A stretch of DNA of 8,921 bases from Gammaproteobacteria bacterium (lineage in GTDB: Bacteria > Pseudomonadota > Gammaproteobacteria > Pseudomonadales > Azotimanducaceae). Positions 5,020 through 8,921 of this stretch are shown in pieces (positions within the stretch are counted from its first letter, which is position 1; each line of letters begins with the position of its first letter). The notes under the pieces are model-generated. The model had not been told where the DNA came from. It saw nothing but the letters and a program-made list of their open reading frames with translations, and did not search any database. The translations under genes and the position numbers were made by a program. Where the stretch lies: contig JAPUJX010000012.1 of assembly GCA_027295975.1 (NCBI GenBank), positions 1-8,921 on the forward strand. The letters are read 5' to 3'.

Positions 5020-7500
5020 GTGTCCATAGATCTAACGGTGGGTGCAGAAGCGTTTGCCGGTGAAGCGCGAATCGGTTTCGAGCTTGGTGACGCCGGCGCG
5101 CCGCTGACCGTGGATTTCAGCGGCGGCGAAATTCTCGAAATCACCCTCAACGGCAAAATTCTCACCCCGCCGTACAACGGTTATTTCATCACCTTGCCCG
5201 CCGCGGCGTTGCGTACTGGAGGAAACGAACTCACCGTTTCCTACCGGCATCCATACAGCCGTGATGGCACGGGATTACACCGCTTTACCGATCCGGAAGA
5301 CGGCCTCACCTACATATATACATACCTGTGGCCGTATTACGCCAACCGGCTTCTGCCGTTGTTCGATCAGCCGAATCTCAAGGCGCGTTATGTTCTCGAG
5401 GTCACAGCGCCCGAGGCATGGGAGGTAGTGTCCACGGCTCCGGGTGTGGCCGAGTCTTCGGGTGACGGAGCTTTGCGGTGGACCTTTGCCGAGACGCCCC
5501 TCATCTCATCCTACGTGTTTTCCCTGCATGCCGGCCCCTATCGGATCTGGCGGGACCAGACCGGTAAGATTCCGATTCGGCTGCTGGCACGCCAGTCCCT
5601 CGCGCGCCATGTGGCGGTGGCGGAATGGTTCGAGGTGACCAAAAACGGCCTGGGGTTTTTTGCCCGGTACTTCGATGTCGACTATCCCTTCGGTAAATAC
5701 GACCAGCTCATCGTGCCGGATTTCAATATCGGGGCGATGGAGAATATCGCGGCCGTGACCTTCGGCGAACAATACGTGCAGCGTGAGAAGAGCAGTCACG
5801 CCGAACGCGAATCACGCGCTGGCGTCATTCTTCATGAGATGGCGCACATGTGGTTCGGCAATCTCGTCACCCATGAATGGTGGAACGGTCTCTGGTTGAA
5901 CGAGAGCTTCGCGACCCAGATGGCGAACATCGCGCTCACGGAAACAACGGTTTTTACGGATGCCTGGCATCGATTTTTTACCGAGGATAAACAGGCCGCC
6001 TACCACCGTGACAGTCGGGTGACGACCCACCCCATTGAGATGCCCATCGTCAGCACCGCGGATTTTTTCACCGTGTTCGACGCCATCACCTACGAGAAGG
6101 GGTCGTCGGTCCTGAAACAGTTGGCGCACCTGGTGGGCGAAGAGCGATATCGGCAGGGAGTTGGCGCTTACCTCCGGGCGAATGTTTACAACACCACGAG
6201 GCTTGAAGATTTTATCGAAGCGCAGGCTCATTCGGCGCAGCGGCCGCTTTCAGACTGGGCCGAGCAATGGTTGAATACGGCTGGTTTCAACACCCTGGAA
6301 CCCAGGTTTGTTTGTACGGGGGGTCGACTTAGCGAGCTGTCGATCCTCCAGAGCGCGACTCTCGTCGAACCGACTCTGCGTGCCCATCGGCTCGACGTTG
6401 CTCTTTTTGTGATTGACGCGAACGGCGACTTGCAGGTGGGTGATGTCCTGGGCGCCGAGGTCGCCGGAGCAATCACGGATATTGCCGTTCCGCAAGGAAC
6501 ACCCTGCCCGATACTGGTGTTCCCGAATCATCACGATTGGACGTATGCAACCCTCGAGTTTTCGGAAGCCGCCGTGATGTCTTTCGTGGGTAGAATCAGC
6601 CAGGTAGACGATCCTCTGGCGCGCTCCGCCTTGTTGGATGTTCTGGTGGACCGCGCGCGCGAAGGCGACCTGCCGATGCGGGCGTTCCTTCGCGGTGTGA
6701 TGGACAATGCCCGAACCGAACAGAATTTTCGCGTTTTGAGCCAGCTTGTCAGAGAGCTTGCGGAGTTTTCCGCAATGCTGGAACGGTTGTCGCCGGAGGC
6801 GGACGAGTTGTTGGACACCTTCGGAGTAAAACTAGAAACGTTGGCCTGGGACAAGGCACATACGGAAAATTCCGATGAGCAACTATTGTGGTTCGAGTTG
6901 TACGTCAACGTCGCCAGGAGCACCACGGCGTTGGATCGCCTTCGTGGGTTGCTCGATGGCGCCACGTCGATTGAAGGCTTGTCGTTGTCCCAGGATAAAC
7001 GCTGGAAAATACTGTTACGCCTCGCCGCATACGGGATTGTCGAAAAGCGGATCGTGACCGAACTGGAAACGGATCTGTCGGATCGTGGCAGCAAGATGGC
7101 CATCGCCGCCCGGGCCGCTCAACCGGATATGGAAGTCAAGCTCGGCTGGCTGCGCGATATTCAAAACCCGGACAGCGCCATGGGGCTCGCGGACAAGCGG
7201 TTTGCCATCTACAACCTCGTGCCGCCCAGTCAGGCGGCGCTGGGGCTTGCGTTGCTCGAGGTAATTCTGCCTCCACTTGGCGAACTCAGCCAAAACTCGG
7301 ATCACTACTTCGTTTCGCACTATGTGCGAGGTCTTCTGGGTAAGACCTGTCGTTTGGCGGGGGTTGCCAGGATGGCCGCCCATCTCGAAGCGCCGGAGCG
7401 GCTGAGCAGCACGGCCCTCAGATTCCTCCGGGAGGCGCACCAGGCGGAAAGTGAATGTGCCGCGTTGCGAACGACGATTCAGTCTGGCGAAGCCCGGTGA
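5020..7500 (+). CDS. M1 family zinc aminopeptidase with ERAP1-like C-terminal domain
   Basis: 826 residues from GTG 5020. An N-terminal beta domain of about 180 residues is followed by the gluzincin catalytic domain. That domain carries the exopeptidase motif GAMEN (238-242), zinc ligands HEMAH (His272, His276) with catalytic Glu273, the third ligand Glu295 in LWLNESFA, and the transition-state Tyr358 (ITYEKG). Residues about 470-826 form an alpha-helical ERAP1-like C-terminal half, as in Streptomyces lividans-type PepN proteins. The enzyme removes N-terminal residues from peptides. The start is doubtful: GTG 5020 has no spaced Shine-Dalgarno (GAGG abuts it), and the M1 domain visibly begins a few codons earlier (NNLRYEV). 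A lipoprotein signal peptide lies just upstream in another frame. The catalytic part is intact; either a frameshift removed the export signal, or the sequence has an error. The gene ends 3 nt from the convergent redoxin stop. Confidence 0.92.
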   Translation: MSIDLTVGAEAFAGEARIGFELGDAGAPLTVDFSGGEILEITLNGKILTPPYNGYFITLPAAALRTGGNELTVSYRHPYSRDGTGLHRFTDPEDGLTYIYTYLWPYYANRLLPLFDQPNLKARYVLEVTAPEAWEVVSTAPGVAESSGDGALRWTFAETPLISSYVFSLHAGPYRIWRDQTGKIPIRLLARQSLARHVAVAEWFEVTKNGLGFFARYFDVDYPFGKYDQLIVPDFNIGAMENIAAVTFGEQYVQREKSSHAERESRAGVILHEMAHMWFGNLVTHEWWNGLWLNESFATQMANIALTETTVFTDAWHRFFTEDKQAAYHRDSRVTTHPIEMPIVSTADFFTVFDAITYEKGSSVLKQLAHLVGEERYRQGVGAYLRANVYNTTRLEDFIEAQAHSAQRPLSDWAEQWLNTAGFNTLEPRFVCTGGRLSELSILQSATLVEPTLRAHRLDVALFVIDANGDLQVGDVLGAEVAGAITDIAVPQGTPCPILVFPNHHDWTYATLEFSEAAVMSFVGRISQVDDPLARSALLDVLVDRAREGDLPMRAFLRGVMDNARTEQNFRVLSQLVRELAEFSAMLERLSPEADELLDTFGVKLETLAWDKAHTENSDEQLLWFELYVNVARSTTALDRLRGLLDGATSIEGLSLSQDKRWKILLRLAAYGIVEKRIVTELETDLSDRGSKMAIAARAAQPDMEVKLGWLRDIQNPDSAMGLADKRFAIYNLVPPSQAALGLALLEVILPPLGELSQNSDHYFVSHYVRGLLGKTCRLAGVARMAAHLEAPERLSSTALRFLREAHQAESECAALRTTIQSGEAR

Positions 7501-7503
7501 AAG

Positions 7504-7986
7504 CTATTGTGTCTTCTTACGGCGTGAGGCCAGGAATTTGACCAGCATCAGTGTTTCTTCCGGGTCCATGCGGCCCACGGGCGAATTACTGTAGGTTGAG
7601 GTCATCACCCGGCCGCTGCCGGTCAGGAGAAACTCCGATGGCTGTATATGGTCCCGGCGCTCGTCCCACCAGGCCCCCACGGCGTCACCCTGTTCCCGCG
7701 TCATGCCGTGGGCAACGGGAAAGCTCAACTCGCCTGCTACCGCGGCGGTCTTTTCTTCGGAATCCACGGTGCCGGCGAAGATGGATACACCAAGATTTCG
7801 ATACTCCTCGAGCAGTTTTTCATAGCCGGCTAACAGTCGGCGGCAGAAAGGTCACCAATGGCCACGGTAAAACAGCACCAGGGCATAGGGTGTTTCGATG
7901 TCCGTGGGGAGCCTCACGCTGCCGCCTCCCGCTATACTGAGATTCAGCTCCGGAAACGTATCCCCGGTATTGAGTTTTTCGGCCAT
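7504..7986 (-). CDS. Selenocysteine-containing redoxin (peroxiredoxin-like, AhpC/TSA fold, UxxC) with in-frame UGA
   Basis: ATG 7986 follows AGAGAGG with a 7-nt spacer. The frame runs 160 codons to TAG 7504-7506, interrupted only by UGA at codon 45 (7854-7852). Before it the translation reads ALVLFYRGHW (35-44), and after it PFCRRLLAGYEKLLEEYRNL. In cysteine homologues of this thioredoxin-fold family the motif is FYRGxWCPxC, so UGA replaces the peroxidatic Cys while the resolving Cys48 remains. Downstream VDSEEKTAAVAGELSFPVAHG and QPSEFLLTGSGRVMTSTYS are typical of these roughly 155-residue redoxins, with no sign of decay. A candidate SECIS hairpin follows the UGA. The protein has no signal peptide and would reduce peroxides or act as a thiol oxidoreductase in the cytosol. 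It lies 36 nt after the small secreted-protein gene and is probably cotranscribed. The alternative is a nonsense pseudogene; selenocysteine biosynthesis genes are outside the window and unverified. Confidence 0.8.
7818..7849 (-). promoter_or_regulatory. Candidate bacterial SECIS element downstream of UGA in the redoxin gene
   Basis: Counting the U of UGA as 1, the mRNA can form GCCGAC (14-19) paired with GCCGGC (25-30), with one A-C mismatch. U20-A24 closes a triloop G21-U22-U23. A lower stem UUUC (6-9) with GAAA (34-37) extends it across an internal loop. Bacterial SECIS elements are small hairpins inside the coding sequence, with the apical loop roughly 16-37 nt after UGA and a G at the first or second loop position, where SelB binds (GU in Escherichia coli fdhF). 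Spacing and loop agree here. The pairing was done by hand, without energy calculation. Confidence 0.6.
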
Positions 7987-8022
7987 GTCACTGCCTCTCT
8001 TTTTCTCGAATGTTTTCCGGCG

Positions 8023-8337
8023 TCAACGATTTACCCGTTTGCATTGGAACTTGGCTTTGAGGGTGCCGCTTTCGAAATAGTCCGCTCTGCTTGTCTTGGT
8101 TGAGAGCGCGATTGCGTTGTTTCCCCAGGACCAGCGTTTGACAGACTCTTCCGTGGTGACTCGTGCGTTGGCTCGTTGGCCCCCGATCTTAACGTAGCTC
8201 CGCGAGCCGCGATCGATAACATAGAGCAAAGTACGACGTTCGCCCAACGGCGCGCATCCCCACATCTCCATGTCTGAGGCGGAATGAACGGGTATCGACA
8301 CGGCAAACAATACGAACAACACGAGTGTTTGTTTCAT
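8023..8337 (-). CDS. Small secreted protein of unknown function
   Basis: 104 residues from ATG 8337, chosen because it directly begins a Sec signal peptide (MKQTLVLFVLFAVSIPVHSA, likely cut after Ala20) and follows a G-rich GGGGGGGAG ribosome binding site; the frame is open upstream to 8463 without signal-like sequence. The mature part of about 84 residues is basic and looks beta-rich, with two cysteines (Cys28 and Cys99) that could form one disulfide near the two ends. I recognise no domain. It ends with TGA and is followed after 36 nt, in the same reading frame, by the selenoredoxin ATG; the redoxin has its own Shine-Dalgarno, so separate translation is most likely. The 91 nt separating it from the upstream peptidase gene hold no clear terminator. 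Confidence 0.7.
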   Translation of the reverse strand: MKQTLVLFVLFAVSIPVHSASDMEMWGCAPLGERRTLLYVIDRGSRSYVKIGGQRANARVTTEESVKRWSWGNNAIALSTKTSRADYFESGTLKAKFQCKRVNR

Positions 8338-8428
8338 GGCTCCCCCCCATCGATGACAGGCCGTTAGTATGGCAGAAACCGTTGTCGCTCGAATACTGGT
8401 TTGGGCCACTGTTTTTCGCTGGAAACCG

Positions 8429-8921
8429 CTAATCGGGCTCCGCTTCCGCGCTTGTCTGGGCATTATCGTAACGGCTGAACCAGGCTAAAATATGAGCCGT
8501 TTTGGCAATCAGATGGCTCGGGCGTGCTGCGATGCTGTGTGATGCATCGGGTACCCGCACGAGGGCCGTAGCGATTTTTTTCAGCTTCAACGCCTGATAG
8601 AACTGTTCAGCCTCCGATATGGGTGTGCGGTAGTCTCGTTCGACGCTCAACAGCATCGTTGGCGTGCTGACCTGATCGATAAAATGCAGGGGTGAACGAC
8701 TAAGGTAGTGGTCGGTAGCCCTCCAGGGAAGATCCGGAAACCAGTAGCGGTAATAGAAGTTGTAGTTGTCGGAGGTGAGTACGAAGGAGTACCAGTTGAT
8801 TACCGGTTTCGCAGACACCGCTGCGCGGAAACGGTTGGTTTGGGTGACGATCCACGCGGTCAGAATGCCGCCACCACTACCACCTGTGACATAGAGCCGC
8901 TCGGGGTCCGCCCAACCCTGC
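8429..8921 (-). CDS. S9 prolyl-oligopeptidase family serine peptidase, C-terminal part (5' end outside window)
   Basis: The frame is open from the right window edge to TAG 8429-8431, giving 163 residues of the alpha/beta-hydrolase catalytic domain. It starts with GWADPERLYVTGGSGGGILT, where Ser15 of the fragment is the nucleophile in the GxSxG elbow. Then come AAVSAKPVINW, a region equivalent to the usual YW-P-D-TD segment, and LLSVERDYRTPISEAEQFYQ with catalytic Asp96. PDASHSI supplies His128. The complete triad and this order match dipeptidyl or acylaminoacyl peptidases of the S9C type, which cleave short peptides; an N-terminal beta-propeller is expected beyond the edge. Localisation and exact specificity cannot be told from this fragment. 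A GTG at 8818 is internal and not the true start. Same orientation as the next two genes, possibly an operon. Confidence 0.92.
   Translation of the reverse strand, partial: QGWADPERLYVTGGSGGGILTAWIVTQTNRFRAAVSAKPVINWYSFVLTSDNYNFYYRYWFPDLPWRATDHYLSRSPLHFIDQVSTPTMLLSVERDYRTPISEAEQFYQALKLKKIATALVRVPDASHSIAARPSHLIAKTAHILAWFSRYDNAQTSAEAEPD

Noticed and set aside
6531..7103. 190-residue minus-strand open frame inside the aminopeptidase
   Set aside because: Ser/Arg-rich antisense shadow of the ERAP1-like region, with no family features.
7504..7767. Stand-alone 87-residue minus-strand protein starting at GTG 7767
   Set aside because: It is only the C-terminal half of a redoxin. The frame continues upstream through a single UGA to a proper ATG with a Shine-Dalgarno at 7986, and the active-site motif lies in the upstream half.

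Overview
The window reads as a single piece of chromosome from a Gram-negative bacterium, most likely an uncultured, probably marine or environmental gammaproteobacterium. The evidence is moderate-to-high GC coding sequence, GTG starts, periplasmic and lipoprotein-type export signals, a TolQ/ExbB-type inner-membrane channel and a periplasmic PQQ quinohemoprotein. There are no rRNA, tRNA, CRISPR or insertion-sequence signals. The taxonomic call is inference from protein flavour only.

Layout: (1) 1-186 is a leader or intergenic stretch with inverted repeats. (2) 187-2055, plus strand, is a tightly overlapping three-gene operon: a MotA/TolQ/ExbB-like channel protein, an ExbD-like single-pass protein whose periplasmic part resembles a YfaP/DUF2135-type beta domain, and an unrecognised two-helix membrane protein. 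(3) 2072-4285, minus strand, is a PQQ-dependent alcohol dehydrogenase with a C-terminal cytochrome c domain, convergent with the operon. (4) 4286-4418 is a divergent promoter region. (5) 4419-4823, plus strand, is a small VOC/glyoxalase-fold protein. (6) 4824-5019 holds a 9-bp tandem repeat and an apparent lipoprotein signal peptide lying one frame away from the following gene. (7) 5020-7500, plus strand, is an M1 zinc aminopeptidase with an ERAP1-like C-terminal half. (8) 7504-8921, minus strand, is a run of three genes: the 3' end of an S9 prolyl-oligopeptidase-type peptidase, a small secreted protein of unknown function, and a redoxin.

The most exciting object is the redoxin at 7504-7986. 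Its reading frame is intact over 160 codons except for one UGA, which sits exactly where the family has its peroxidatic cysteine (FYRGHW-UGA-PFC). A hairpin with G as the first base of its apical triloop starts about 16 nt after the UGA, as expected for a bacterial SECIS. I interpret it as a selenocysteine-containing peroxiredoxin-like protein (U-x-x-C) that ordinary gene calling would truncate to its C-terminal 87 residues. UGA ends several neighbouring genes normally, so the genetic code is not globally changed.

Functionally the window mixes envelope energetics (proton-channel trio), periplasmic oxidation (PQQ dehydrogenase), peptide degradation (M1 and S9 peptidases) and peroxide or thiol redox defence (selenoredoxin). 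No pathway linking all of them can be demonstrated.
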